From Brevundimonas sp. SH203 (GTDB lineage Bacteria > Pseudomonadota > Alphaproteobacteria > Caulobacterales > Caulobacteraceae), in NCBI RefSeq assembly GCF_002157625.1, contig NZ_BDMM01000002.1:372001-436000 (forward strand): DNA of 64,000 bases, in the 5' to 3' direction. Within the stretch, counting starts at the first letter, position 1. The number at the start of each line of letters is the position of its first letter. The notes below the pieces were generated by a model that did no database searches, was not told the origin of the DNA, and was given only the letters and a program-made list of their open reading frames with translations. A program made the translations under genes and the position numbers. Below are positions 27,460 to 35,602 of the stretch, in pieces.

Positions 27460-28091
27460 CGTATTCGGCCAAGGAAGTCTTTCTGACGGTGCAGGGCGAG
27501 GGCGGGCAGGCGGGCCGTCCGGCGGTCTTCCTGCGCTTCGCCGGCTGCAATCTGTGGAGCGGTCGCGAGCAGGATCGGGCCAGCGCCGTCTGCACCTTCT
27601 GCGACACCGATTTCGTCGGCGTGGACGGCGGCGGGGGCGGCAAGTTCGCGACGCCAGATCTGCTGGCCGATCATGTCGCGGCGATGTGGCGGGGGCGGGC
27701 GGGCGATCCGAAACTGGTGGTCTGCACCGGGGGCGAGCCGCTGCTGCAACTGGACGCGCCTCTGATCGCATCCCTGCACGCGCGGGGCTTTGAAATCGCC
27801 ATCGAGTCGAACGGCACGCTGGCTGCGCCCGACGGGATCGACTGGATCTGCATCAGCCCCAAGGCCGATGCGCCGGTGGTGCAGACGCGCGGGGCCGAGC
27901 TGAAACTGGTCTTTCCCCAGGCCAAGGCCATGCCGGATCGGTTCGAACATTTTGATTTCGAACGCTTCTGGCTTCAGCCGATGGACGGGCCGGATCAGGC
28001 CGCCAATACCGCCGCCGCCATCGAATACTGCCTGACCCACCCCCAATGGCGCCTGAGCGTCCAGACCCACAAATACATCGGCGTCCGCTAA
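27456..28091 (+). CDS. queE: 7-carboxy-7-deazaguanine synthase (radical SAM)
   Basis: 211 residues with the QueE start ([21 protein letters not shown]). The iron-sulfur ligands are C31, C46 and C49, the CX14CX2C spacing of proteobacterial QueE rather than the standard CX3CX2[10 protein letters not shown] binds SAM. It makes 7-carboxy-7-deazaguanine from the QueD product. ATG 27456 overlaps the queC stop by 4 bases, indicating translational coupling. Confidence 0.95.
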   Translation: MTYSAKEVFLTVQGEGGQAGRPAVFLRFAGCNLWSGREQDRASAVCTFCDTDFVGVDGGGGGKFATPDLLADHVAAMWRGRAGDPKLVVCTGGEPLLQLDAPLIASLHARGFEIAIESNGTLAAPDGIDWICISPKADAPVVQTRGAELKLVFPQAKAMPDRFEHFDFERFWLQPMDGPDQAANTAAAIEYCLTHPQWRLSVQTHKYIGVR

Positions 28092-28459
28092 TGCCCGTCT
28101 TCGAGATCACCAAACAGGCGACGTTCGACGCCGCCCATCACTTCCCCAACGAGCCCGAGGGCAGCATCTATCGCCGCGTCCACGGCCATTCCTTCACGGT
28201 CGAGGCGACGGTGCGGTCAGAGGTGCTGGACGTCGAGCATGGCTGGGTCGCCGATCTGGGCGCGCTGGACCGGGCGTTGAAGGCGGCGGCGGAGGTGCTG
28301 GACCACGGGATGCTGAACGAACATCCGGGACTGGAACTGCCCAGCCTGGAGAACCTTTGCCTGTGGTTCGCCCGGACGCTGAAGCCCGAATGGCCGGGCC
28401 TGTGCCGCATTCAGGTGGCCCGCCCGACGATCAACGAGCGGTGCGTGCTGAGCCTTTAG
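28091..28459 (+). CDS. queD: 6-carboxytetrahydropterin synthase-like (QueD) lacking the catalytic Cys
   Basis: 122 residues. The zinc ligands H16, H31 and H33 align exactly with E. coli QueD, as does the Asp-His pair in VLDHGML. However, the catalytic Cys27 is Tyr (EGSIYRRVHGH), and the C-terminal segment that normally carries the pterin-binding Glu reads VARPTINERC. It starts at the A of the queE TAA stop, so it is clearly part of the pathway operon. Either this lineage uses another nucleophile or the reaction is done differently. Confidence 0.9.
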   Translation: MPVFEITKQATFDAAHHFPNEPEGSIYRRVHGHSFTVEATVRSEVLDVEHGWVADLGALDRALKAAAEVLDHGMLNEHPGLELPSLENLCLWFARTLKPEWPGLCRIQVARPTINERCVLSL

Positions 28460-29148
28460 GCGTTCAGCCAGTCCAGCAGGGCCGCATTGACGACGGCCGG
28501 CTGTTCCAGTGTCGAGGCATGGCCGCAGTCGGGGACGATGACCAGTTGGGCGTTGGGCAGGGCGTCGGCCATTTCGCGCGCTCGGATCGGCGGGGTCAGG
28601 GGATCGCGGTCGCCGACCAGAATCAGCGTCGGAACGTGGAGGCCGGGCAGGTCGGGGCGTGAATCCGCCCGGCCGATGATCGCCCTTTGCTGGCGCACGA
28701 AACCGGCGGCGCCGACGTCCAGACCCATGCGGACCTGGACGTCGATTAAGGTCTGATCCCCCTTATGCAGCGGGTGCAGCAGGCGTGGCGCGATCTCACG
28801 CATGATGGTCTCAAGCTGACCGTCCTCGGCGCGGGCGATCAGGGTCTGGCGTTGGGCGGTCTGTTCCGGCGCATCGGGGCGAGCTGTGGTGTCCAGCAGC
28901 GCCAGACGCTCAACCCGATCCGGCGCCTGACGCATGATCTCGAAGGCGATGTAGCCGCCCATCGAAATCCCGCCCAAGGCAAAGCGGGGCGGGGCGTCGT
29001 GCAGGATGGCGTCGGCCATCCGCGCCATGCTGTCGCCTTCGCGTGTCGAGGCGATGCGGACGGGCCTGTGGGGGCTGAGCGCCGCGACCTGAGGAGCGAA
29101 CATCTCGGCCGTGCAGGCCAGGCCGGGGATCAGGATCAGCGGCGTCAT
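28456..29148 (-). CDS. Alpha/beta-hydrolase
   Basis: 230 residues with the nucleophile elbow GISMGG (Ser62), an acid in VGDRDPLTPP and the final His in CGHASTLE. The oxyanion-hole strand PLILIPGLACTAEMF is at the N-terminus, as in small esterases and MhpC-like hydrolases. No lid insertion is seen. It is convergent with queD and overlaps it by 4 bases. The substrate is unknown. Confidence 0.9.
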   Translation of the reverse strand: MTPLILIPGLACTAEMFAPQVAALSPHRPVRIASTREGDSMARMADAILHDAPPRFALGGISMGGYIAFEIMRQAPDRVERLALLDTTARPDAPEQTAQRQTLIARAEDGQLETIMREIAPRLLHPLHKGDQTLIDVQVRMGLDVGAAGFVRQQRAIIGRADSRPDLPGLHVPTLILVGDRDPLTPPIRAREMADALPNAQLVIVPDCGHASTLEQPAVVNAALLDWLNA

Positions 29149-29158
29149 GCGGCGCAGC

Positions 29159-29437
29159 CTAGCAGCGTTTGCCCTGACGCTGGCGTTGTTCGCAGCGGCG
29201 TTGTTCGCGTTCGAAGTCGCGCTGCTCGCGTTCGCGCTTGAGGCGGGTCTCCTCGTCCGAGGTCGTGACGGCGTCGAAGCCGGCGCCGACCACCGCGCCG
29301 GTGGCTTGGGCCGCGCCGCCGACGACGGCGGCGGTCCCGCCCACGACGGCCCCGACCAGACAGCCTTGCAGCGTCAGACAGCCCGTCGCGACCAGGACGA
29401 TTTGAGATACGCGAAACAGGGGATTTCGACGACGCAT
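29159..29437 (-). CDS. Small glycine-rich lipoprotein
   Basis: 92 residues. A signal peptide ends in lipobox LQGC (Cys26), then a glycine-zipper-like segment (LVGAVVGGTAAVVGGAA), then a highly charged Arg/Glu/Gln tail with two Cys. It should be an envelope lipoprotein. No named family is recognised. It is 64 bases downstream of the thioesterase gene on the same strand and 10 bases before the hydrolase gene. Confidence 0.75.
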   Translation of the reverse strand: MRRRNPLFRVSQIVLVATGCLTLQGCLVGAVVGGTAAVVGGAAQATGAVVGAGFDAVTTSDEETRLKREREQRDFEREQRRCEQRQRQGKRC

Positions 29438-29501
29438 GGGGACGACTCCAGAGATACGGGATAGTCGCCGATAATGATGAACGAGCCCTGACCCGTTCGG
29501 C

Positions 29502-30359
29502 TCAACCGCCGCGTCGGGGCAGCAGCTTGCGCCGCTGTCGCGACAGGGCCAGCGGGACGCCGTCCGCGCCCCAGGCCGTCGCCTCGTCCACCGTCCAGCC
29601 CGAACCCAGGTCCAGCATCCGAAACTCGAAGAAGGCCCAGCCGTCCGGCGCGTTCTCGGGCGTCGGATCGTTCAGGATGTCGATGCGCAGGTCCACCGTC
29701 GTCATCGGCGCCGGCGTCTTCGACAGGGTCCAGGCGGGCGGATAGAGGGCGTCCAGCAGGTAGCACAGCCCGACCTCGTCCAGCGGACGCCGATCCGCCA
29801 TCCGCATCCATGTCCGCTCGACCGCCGGCCTGCCTTCGTTTCCGCCCAGGATATTGGGTCCGCCGTCGAACCGATAATCGACGTGGCGCGAGAAGTGCGG
29901 GGCCATCGGCCCGTGGATCGTGGCCTCGGGGCTCAGGCTGTCCAGCGGCGGGGGCAGGCTGTGGAGCGGCGACACTCCCGGCGTCCGGGCGTCCAGACCA
30001 TAGGTTCCGGTGGCGTGATGGGTCATGCGGCCGTTCTGATCCGCCTCGACCGCCGCATAGATCACGTTGCGGCCGCCGCGCAGCAGGCGGGGACGAAACG
30101 CGACCTGTTCGCCAAAGGCCGCCGCCGACAGATATTGCACCGACAGGGTCCGCAGCGGCGCGGTCAGGCCCAGCCCTTGGCGCATGGACCGCGCGCACAG
30201 GGCTGCGAGCAAGCCACCGAACGGAAAGCCCTTTTCCGGAGGCAGGGCGGAAGGGCCATTGGAGAAATGGCCCGGCACCGGGGCGGACAGGCCGCCGTCG
30301 GCTAGGGTCTGAAAGGACAAAGCGGCGTCGAGCGGCACGGGCGATTCAACATCGGGCAT
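29502..30359 (-). CDS. TesB-like acyl-CoA thioesterase (double hotdog)
   Basis: 285 residues beginning MPDVESPVPLDAA, with two hotdog halves: FPFGGLLAALCARSMRQG and SVQYLSAAAFGEQVAFRP in the first, and GLCYLLDALYPPAW and TVDLRIDILND in the second. This matches the acyl-CoA thioesterase family with N- and C-terminal hotdog domains. ATG 30359 is chosen; the frame is open upstream but crosses a terminator-like hairpin. The leader is unusual, with a minus-strand terminator only 22 bases before the start. Confidence 0.85.
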   Translation of the reverse strand: MPDVESPVPLDAALSFQTLADGGLSAPVPGHFSNGPSALPPEKGFPFGGLLAALCARSMRQGLGLTAPLRTLSVQYLSAAAFGEQVAFRPRLLRGGRNVIYAAVEADQNGRMTHHATGTYGLDARTPGVSPLHSLPPPLDSLSPEATIHGPMAPHFSRHVDYRFDGGPNILGGNEGRPAVERTWMRMADRRPLDEVGLCYLLDALYPPAWTLSKTPAPMTTVDLRIDILNDPTPENAPDGWAFFEFRMLDLGSGWTVDEATAWGADGVPLALSRQRRKLLPRRGG

Positions 30360-30380
30360 GGCGCGATCCTGCGTCAGGAG

Positions 30381-30417
30381 AAAAAACGGCGGAAGCCCCA
30401 AGGCGAGGGCTTCCGCC
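30381..30417 (-). terminator. Intrinsic terminator inside the leader of the thioesterase gene
   Basis: On minus, GGCGGAAGCCC and GGGCTTCCGCC form a perfect 11-bp stem around 8 bases, followed by G and then TTTTTT. No minus-strand gene lies between it and the divergent HxlR gene, so it would end either a leader RNA (attenuation) or a small RNA of about 90-120 bases. Confidence 0.8.
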
Positions 30418-30486
30418 AGTCGAAGGAACAAGGTCGCGGACCAAAAGGGCCATGCGTCCGTTGCTAAACGAGACTGACCTAGAGGG

Positions 30487-30510
30487 TTTGGATTTGCAAC
30501 CCTTGCCAAA
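30487..30510. promoter_or_regulatory. Candidate HxlR operator
   Basis: TTTGG at 30487-30491 and CCAAA at 30506-30510 form an inverted repeat with 14 bases between, within an AT-richer patch 27 bases before the HxlR start codon. The position suits autoregulation and control of the divergent leader. The motif is short. Confidence 0.35.
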
Positions 30511-30537
30511 TGGCTGACGTGGGGTCACTTTCCGTGC

Positions 30538-31026
30538 ATGGGACGCACCGCCGACTACAGCCGCCAAAGCTGCTCCATCGCCGCCACGCTGGAGGTGATC
30601 GGCGACCCGTGGACCCTGCTGGTCATCCGCGACGCCTTCAACGGCGTCAGCCGCTTCGAACAGTGGCAGGACAATCTGGGCGTGGCGCGCAATGTGCTGG
30701 CCTCGCGGCTGAAAAGTCTGGTGCAGCACGGGGTTCTGGAGCCGCGCCTCTATTCCCAGCGACCGCCGCGCAACGAATATGTGCTGACGGCCAAGGGCAA
30801 GGATCTGTACGGCGTGCTGGTCACTCTGCACGGCTGGGGCGCCAAACACGTCTATGGCGAGACCGACAGCGGCATCGACATGATCCACAAGACCTGCGGC
30901 CATACGCTGACGCCCCGCATCGCCTGCGGCTGCTGTGGCGAGATCGTCAAGCCGCGCGACATCAAGCTGACCCGCGCAGAGAACCGGCCCACCGTCGGCG
31001 AGGTGATGCCCAAGGAAGCGGCCTGA
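30538..31026 (+). CDS. HxlR-family transcriptional regulator with C-terminal Cys cluster
   Basis: 162 residues. The winged-helix HxlR domain spans about 10-105 (CSIAATLEVIGDPWTLLVIRD, VLASRLKSLVQHGVLE, YVLTAKGKDL). The first Cys is the residue that senses reactive species in several family members. A C-terminal extension has a zinc-ribbon-like Cys set (KTCGHTL, IACGCCGE). It is divergent from the thioesterase gene and separated by 50 bases from a WYL regulator on the same strand. Confidence 0.92.
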   Translation: MGRTADYSRQSCSIAATLEVIGDPWTLLVIRDAFNGVSRFEQWQDNLGVARNVLASRLKSLVQHGVLEPRLYSQRPPRNEYVLTAKGKDLYGVLVTLHGWGAKHVYGETDSGIDMIHKTCGHTLTPRIACGCCGEIVKPRDIKLTRAENRPTVGEVMPKEAA

Positions 31027-31038
31027 GCGACGTTTCTG

Positions 31039-31053
31039 CTGACAGTTTCCGGC
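31039..31053. promoter_or_regulatory. Operator candidate upstream of the WYL regulator
   Basis: CTGACAGTTTCCGGC matches, in reverse orientation, the 15-base site at 31774-31788 upstream of the VOC gene in 13 of 15 positions. It lies 24 bases before the GTG start, the expected position for autoregulation. Confidence 0.55.
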
Positions 31054-31076
31054 GGGATGTCTGCTAGGGTCGTCCG

Positions 31077-31775
31077 GTGTCCCGCTCCGAGCGCCTTCTC
31101 GATCTGCTGAATGTGTTGCGACGGCATCGCCGGCCCGTGAGCGGGCAGGTGCTGGCCGACGAGATGGGCGTCAGTCTGCGCACCCTGTATCGCGACATCG
31201 CCAGCCTGCAGGCGCAGGGGGCGACCATCGAGGGCGAGGCGGGCGTCGGCTATGTGCTGAAGCCGGGCTTCATGCTGCCGCCGCTGATGTTCACGCCCGA
31301 AGAGATCGAGGCCCTGGTGCTGGGGTCGCGCTGGGTGGCGGATCGGGCCGATCCCAGGATGCGCGATGCGGCCCTGGCGGCTCTGGGGCGGATTTCGGCG
31401 GTGCTGCCGCCCGATCTGCGCGAGGAGATGGACACCTCGGCCCTGCTGGTCGTGCCGAGCGCGCCGTTTCCGGTCGACGCCGTCGATCCGGGCCTGTTGC
31501 GAAAGGCCATCCGCACGGAGCGGCGGCTGAGGCTGTGTTATCGCGACGAGGCGGGGGCGGCGTCGGAACGACTGGTGTGGCCCTTCGCCCTGGCCTTCTT
31601 CGACCGGGTGCGGCTGCTGATGGCCTGGTGCGAGCTGCGCGGCGACTTCCGCAGTTTCCGCACCGACCGGATCGTCGTGGCCGAGGTGATGGAGGCGCGC
31701 TATCCCGCCCGGCGTCAGGTTCTGATGAAGCGTTGGAAGGAAACGCACGAACGGTCGCGGGACACGCGCTGCTGA
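31077..31775 (+). CDS. YafY-type regulator: DeoR helix-turn-helix plus WYL domain
   Basis: 232 residues starting at GTG. The N-terminal helix-turn-helix (ERLLDLLNVLRRHRRPVSG, SLRTLYRDIASLQAQGA) is followed by a WYL domain (LRLCYRDEAG, LVWPFALAFFDRVRLLMAWCELR, FRSFRTDRI). WYL regulators respond to nucleic acid or nucleotide ligands. The adjacent VOC gene shares a matching operator, so the two appear to form a small regulon. HxlR and YafY genes side by side are unrelated regulators. Confidence 0.9.
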   Translation: MSRSERLLDLLNVLRRHRRPVSGQVLADEMGVSLRTLYRDIASLQAQGATIEGEAGVGYVLKPGFMLPPLMFTPEEIEALVLGSRWVADRADPRMRDAALAALGRISAVLPPDLREEMDTSALLVVPSAPFPVDAVDPGLLRKAIRTERRLRLCYRDEAGAASERLVWPFALAFFDRVRLLMAWCELRGDFRSFRTDRIVVAEVMEARYPARRQVLMKRWKETHERSRDTRC

Positions 31776-31788
31776 CGGAAACTGGCAG
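31774..31788. promoter_or_regulatory. Operator candidate upstream of the VOC gene
   Basis: GACGGAAACTGGCAG is the reverse complement of CTGCCAGTTTCCGTC and pairs with the site at 31039-31053. It overlaps the WYL gene stop codon and lies about 45 bases before the VOC start. Confidence 0.55.
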
Positions 31789-31833
31789 TAGTCGGGCTTA
31801 GCCTGTCTTCAGTCGAGATGAGGGACAGGGCCG

Positions 31834-32181
31834 ATGGGCGAGATCGAGGACATTCTTCTGACCGTGGCCGACCCGGAGGTCAGCGCGCGCTTCTACGCCG
31901 GGCTGCTGGGCTGTCGGCCGGTGGTGACGCGGCCGGATCGGGCGCTGTTCAGGCTGAGTTCGGGGCGGGCGCTGGGGCTGATGCGACGCAGCGGCGACGC
32001 CGCTTCGGTCTGCGAGATCGACTTTCCGATGGAGGGCGCGGCGGCCGTGGATCAGGCCCATATCGACTGGTGGGATCGCGGCGCGCGCATACTGACGCCG
32101 CCCCACGATCTGGAGAACGGGCGCAGCTTCGTCGCCGGCGACCCGGACGGGCATCGTTTGCGGGTGTTCGCGGCGGCGTGA
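31834..32181 (+). CDS. VOC-superfamily (glyoxalase fold) protein
   Basis: 115 residues with two VOC modules: IEDILLTVADPEVSARFYAGLLG and a second half ending FVAGDPDGHRLRVFA. The usual C-terminal Glu metal ligand is replaced near HRLRV, so metal binding is uncertain. Its position after a WYL regulator with a matched operator is the typical YafY-glyoxalase arrangement, suggesting it is the regulated target. Confidence 0.87.
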   Translation: MGEIEDILLTVADPEVSARFYAGLLGCRPVVTRPDRALFRLSSGRALGLMRRSGDAASVCEIDFPMEGAAAVDQAHIDWWDRGARILTPPHDLENGRSFVAGDPDGHRLRVFAAA

Positions 32182-32193
32182 GGCGCCCGGCCG

Positions 32194-32883
32194 TCAGGCC
32201 TCCGCCTCCAGACGATAGCCGACGCCGCGCACATTGGTCAGCAGGCCGGCGGCGTCGGCGCCCTCCAGCTTGCGGCGCAGGTGGCTGACATGGCTGTCGA
32301 TGGTGCGTTCCAGAACCGCCTGATTGTCGAAACAGGCCTGCATGATCTCGCCGCGGCTGAAGACGCGCAACGGCGTGCGGGCCATGTGGGCCAGGATGCG
32401 GAACTCGGTCAGGGTCAGATCCAGCCGCCGGCGTTCCCCCGCCTTCATCACCGCCGCCATGTAGTTTTCGAGCTGAACCTCCAGCGGCCCGACGCGCAGC
32501 ACCTTGGCGGTGCGGCCGCCGGCGGCGCGACGCAGGATGGACTGAATGCGGGCCACCACCTCGACCGGGGCGGTCGGGCGGACCAGATGGTCGTCGGCGC
32601 CGATCCGCAGCGCCTGCAGCCGATGATGCGGTTGATCCGGCGCCCCGATCATGACGACCGGCGTATCGCCGCGCCGACGCAGCTCGCCCAGCACGTCCCA
32701 GCCGTCGCGGCCGGGCAGGGCGACGGCCAGCAGCACCAGATCGGGCTTCAGCCGGGCGTGCAGATCAAGGGCCTGTTCCCCGTCCTCGGCGACGACCGTT
32801 CGCAGGCCGTCGCGGCGCAGGGCCGCGTCCAGCGTCTCGACGCTTTCGCGGTCGTCATCGGCGATCAGGATCAAGCTGCTCAT
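32194..32883 (-). CDS. OmpR-family response regulator with degenerate receiver
   Basis: 229 residues: receiver domain 1-120 and a winged-helix DNA-binding domain 130-226 (LTLTEFRILAHMARTPLRVFSR, ERTIDSHVSHLRRKLEG, NVRGVGYRLE). The acidic pair D9-D11 remains, but the phosphoacceptor position 53 is Ala (LLAVALPGRDG), the switch Thr is Gly80 and the conserved Lys is Arg102. It should not be phosphorylated on Asp and may respond to another input. GGAGG before ATG 32883 decides the start. No partner kinase is adjacent. Confidence 0.9.
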   Translation of the reverse strand: MSSLILIADDDRESVETLDAALRRDGLRTVVAEDGEQALDLHARLKPDLVLLAVALPGRDGWDVLGELRRRGDTPVVMIGAPDQPHHRLQALRIGADDHLVRPTAPVEVVARIQSILRRAAGGRTAKVLRVGPLEVQLENYMAAVMKAGERRRLDLTLTEFRILAHMARTPLRVFSRGEIMQACFDNQAVLERTIDSHVSHLRRKLEGADAAGLLTNVRGVGYRLEAEA

Positions 32884-32991
32884 GGCGCCTCCGGCCGCCG
32901 CCATGACCGGCGCCGCCGCCGAAATCCAGCGAAACCGGAGGCGTTCGGACAAGTTTCATCGCCCCGTCGCAAAGGCTTCACGCAGACGAAG

Positions 32992-33022
32992 AAAAACCCC
33001 CTCCCGCCGAGGCGGAAGGGGG
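32992..33022 (-). terminator. Rho-independent terminator of the TonB-dependent receptor
   Basis: On minus a 12-bp stem (CCCCCTTCCGCC with GGCGGGAGGGGG, one mismatch) is followed by TTTTT. It begins 26 bases after the receptor stop codon. Confidence 0.85.
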
Positions 33023-33047
33023 CCAGTCGTCGTTCGGGGAGGAACGC

Positions 33048-35402
33048 TTAGTAGGAGGCGCGCAGTTCGATGCCGAACGTGCGCGGATTGTTGAAGTTGC
33101 CGTAGTCGCCCAGGGTGTTCCGGTTCGACGGGTCGCGGCGATAGACGTAGGTTTCGTCCAGCAGGTTACGCGACCACAGGGCCACTTCCAGCAGCGGGCC
33201 GCCTTCGCGGGTGGCGATGTCGGCCACCGCCACGCGGGCGTTCACGATGAACGACGAGTCGTTCTTGATTTCGAACTGGTCGAAGCTTTGGCTGGCGTCG
33301 GCATAGTTCGCATCGACGTGGGCCTTCAGGGTGGCGCCCATGAAGGGCGAGTTCCAGTCGGCGGACACCGTCGCCGCGTTCTTGGGCGTATAGGCGATGA
33401 AGACCTGTTGGGTCTGGCCGTTGAACGGATTGACCGTGTCGGGAATCTTGGCGTCCGTATAGGCGTAGCCGGCCGACAGCGTCAGATTGTCCGTCGCGCG
33501 GAACTGACCTTCCAGCTCCAGACCCCGGATTTTCGTGGTGCCGGGGGCGTTGATCGTTTCCAGCGTGTTGCGGGTCGAGGCGCCGATCACCGTGACCAGG
33601 CTGAAGTCGATCTGGCTGTCGGTGCGGTCCATCGCATAGATGGCCGCGTTCAGGCGGACGCGACGGTCGAACAGGTCGCTCTTCAGACCCAGTTCGTAGG
33701 CCTTGACCTCTTCCGGGTCGAACGAGCGGTAGGTCAGCGAGCGCGAGGAGGCGCCGCCGGCGCGGTAGCCGGTCGAGTATTTGCCATAGACGTTGATGTT
33801 GTTCGTCAGGTCGTAGGCCAGCGTCACCAGCGGGTCGAAACGATTGACCTTGGAGTTGAAGTGCAGTTCGCCCGAAACGCCGTTGACGACGGGCAGGGCG
33901 TTATTGACCAGCTCCAGCGTGCCGTCCTTGTCGTCCCAGGTGTAGCGGCCGCCGACGGTGAGGTGCAGGGCGTCCATGCTGGCCGGCGTCCAGGTCGCCT
34001 GGCCGTAAACCGCCTTGGACTCGGCGTGTGCGGTCGAGGCGCGGTCCAGGAAGCGGGAGCCGCGGATGGTCGGGGTCGGGTCCAGGATGGTGTAGCCGGT
34101 GCCGTCCGAGTTCCACTGGTTGGTGGAAGGCGTGGCCGCGTCGTCGGACACCGTTTCCTTGAAGTAGAAGACGCCGCCGACGTAGTCGATGCTGTCGCCC
34201 AGCGAACCGACGGCCTGCAGTTCCTGGCTGAACTGATGCTGCCAGAAGCCGGCCAGCGAATAGCGGCTGAACTTGCCGTTCGGGCCGGTCACGGGCGGGC
34301 GGTGGGCGCCGGCGATGTTGTCGTACTGTTGGACGTCCAGATCGCGGTAGGCCGTGATCGAGCGGATTTCCAGGGTGTCGCTCGGGCGATAGGACAGGTG
34401 CAGATCGACGCCGCGCGTGTCATCGACGCTCCACTGTTGCGGCACGCCGATGTCGGCCTGCGTCATGCGCTTGGAGCCTTCGACCTGAACCAGCGGCGAC
34501 AGGGCGCGGATGCTGCCCGACGGCACGGAAGCCGAGGTGAACGGCACCACGGTCAGGCCGTTCGGGTTGAAGTTCAGCAGCTGGCTGTAGAACGGGGTGT
34601 TCTTGTCCTTGCCGATGTCGGCGGCCAGGTCGGCGGTGAAGTTGTCGGTCGGGGTCCAGCGCGTCTGGAAGCGCAGGCCGCGACGGTCGTATTGGCCGAA
34701 ACCCGTCTCGCCGGGCAGGGTGTTCTCGGTCACGGGACCCTGGACCTGCAGCACGCCGTCCACCTTGAAGGCGAAGTCGCCCAGGGCGGGGAAGTCCACG
34801 TGCAGTTCGGTGTTGTAGGATTCCAGATTGCCGACGCCGGCGATGGCGCGCATGCCGAACTCGCCCGTGGGCTTCTTAGTGACGAGCGACAGGGCGCCGC
34901 CTTCGGTGTTGCGGCCGAACAGGGTGCCTTGCGGACCCTTCAGCACTTCGACGCGCTCGATGTCCAGAAGGGCGGAGGCCAGGCCGTGCTGGCGGGCCAG
35001 ATAGACGCCGTCGACATAGACGCCGACGCCCTGCTCGCGGGCGGGCTGGTTGGCGTCGTTCGGCACGATGCCGCGGATGCCGATGGTCAGAGCGGACTGA
35101 CGGGCCTCGAAGGTGGCGACGCGCAGCGACGGAACGGCGCCGTCGGCCAGGTCCATCAGGCTCTGGACGTGACGGTCCTGAAGCGCTTCGGAGTTCATCA
35201 CCGAGATCGAGATCGGCGTGTCCTGCAGATTGGTTTCGCGCTTGGTGGCGGTCACGACGATGTCGTCCAGGCCGACCGGCGCATTGGCGACGGGCGCCGG
35301 AGCGGTCTGCGCGGGCGCGGTCTGGGCGAAGGCGGAAACAGGCGCGGCGAGAAGCGCGGTCCCCAGCAACAGCTGGAGGCGCAGTTTGGTTTGACGGTGC
35401 AT
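33048..35402 (-). CDS. TonB-dependent outer-membrane receptor
   Basis: 784 residues: signal peptide ending SAFAQ, a TonB box in DDIVVTATKRE near 45-55, a plug domain (IGIRGIVPNDANQ, VEVLKGPQGTLFGRNTEGGALSLVTKKP) and a beta-barrel ending in an aromatic residue (GIELRASY). It imports a scarce ligand across the outer membrane using TonB energy. The plug and barrel resemble receptors of the iron-complex class, but the ligand is unknown. A terminator follows. Its Shine-Dalgarno (AGGGGA) lies in a predicted hairpin. Confidence 0.95.
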   Translation of the reverse strand: MHRQTKLRLQLLLGTALLAAPVSAFAQTAPAQTAPAPVANAPVGLDDIVVTATKRETNLQDTPISISVMNSEALQDRHVQSLMDLADGAVPSLRVATFEARQSALTIGIRGIVPNDANQPAREQGVGVYVDGVYLARQHGLASALLDIERVEVLKGPQGTLFGRNTEGGALSLVTKKPTGEFGMRAIAGVGNLESYNTELHVDFPALGDFAFKVDGVLQVQGPVTENTLPGETGFGQYDRRGLRFQTRWTPTDNFTADLAADIGKDKNTPFYSQLLNFNPNGLTVVPFTSASVPSGSIRALSPLVQVEGSKRMTQADIGVPQQWSVDDTRGVDLHLSYRPSDTLEIRSITAYRDLDVQQYDNIAGAHRPPVTGPNGKFSRYSLAGFWQHQFSQELQAVGSLGDSIDYVGGVFYFKETVSDDAATPSTNQWNSDGTGYTILDPTPTIRGSRFLDRASTAHAESKAVYGQATWTPASMDALHLTVGGRYTWDDKDGTLELVNNALPVVNGVSGELHFNSKVNRFDPLVTLAYDLTNNINVYGKYSTGYRAGGASSRSLTYRSFDPEEVKAYELGLKSDLFDRRVRLNAAIYAMDRTDSQIDFSLVTVIGASTRNTLETINAPGTTKIRGLELEGQFRATDNLTLSAGYAYTDAKIPDTVNPFNGQTQQVFIAYTPKNAATVSADWNSPFMGATLKAHVDANYADASQSFDQFEIKNDSSFIVNARVAVADIATREGGPLLEVALWSRNLLDETYVYRRDPSNRNTLGDYGNFNNPRTFGIELRASY

Positions 35403-35408
35403 TTATAT

Positions 35409-35430
35409 CCCCTGCTTGGTCGAGCGGGGG
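35409..35430 (-). promoter_or_regulatory. Hairpin covering the Shine-Dalgarno of the receptor gene
   Basis: On minus, CCCC and GCT pair with AGC and GGGG around a CGACCA loop, with one mismatch. The GGGG arm is part of AGGGGA, the ribosome-binding site 6-7 bases before the start codon. The structure would limit translation until opened. Confidence 0.45.
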
Positions 35431-35602
35431 ATTACGCCGCCTTTGCGATATGCAGTTCACAACCGCGCGACACTGGGATGCATGTTTGATGTCTGAGGCC
35501 GTGACCGATCTGCTGAGAAAATCCGGTCAATCTCCACTTCGTCTCCACAATCGGGACAAGGCTCCGTCGCGAACCGCCGGACTTCTGATCGTGGGGAAGG
35601 GG

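Noticed and set aside
30352..30453. Leader peptide frame ahead of the thioesterase gene as a classical amino-acid attenuator
   Set aside because: The ATG-started frame has no run of codons for one amino acid, so a ribosome-stalling attenuator is not supported even though the terminator is clear.
33288..35489. 733-codon plus-strand frame opposite the TonB-dependent receptor
   Set aside because: The receptor on minus has signal, plug and barrel features; the plus frame has none.
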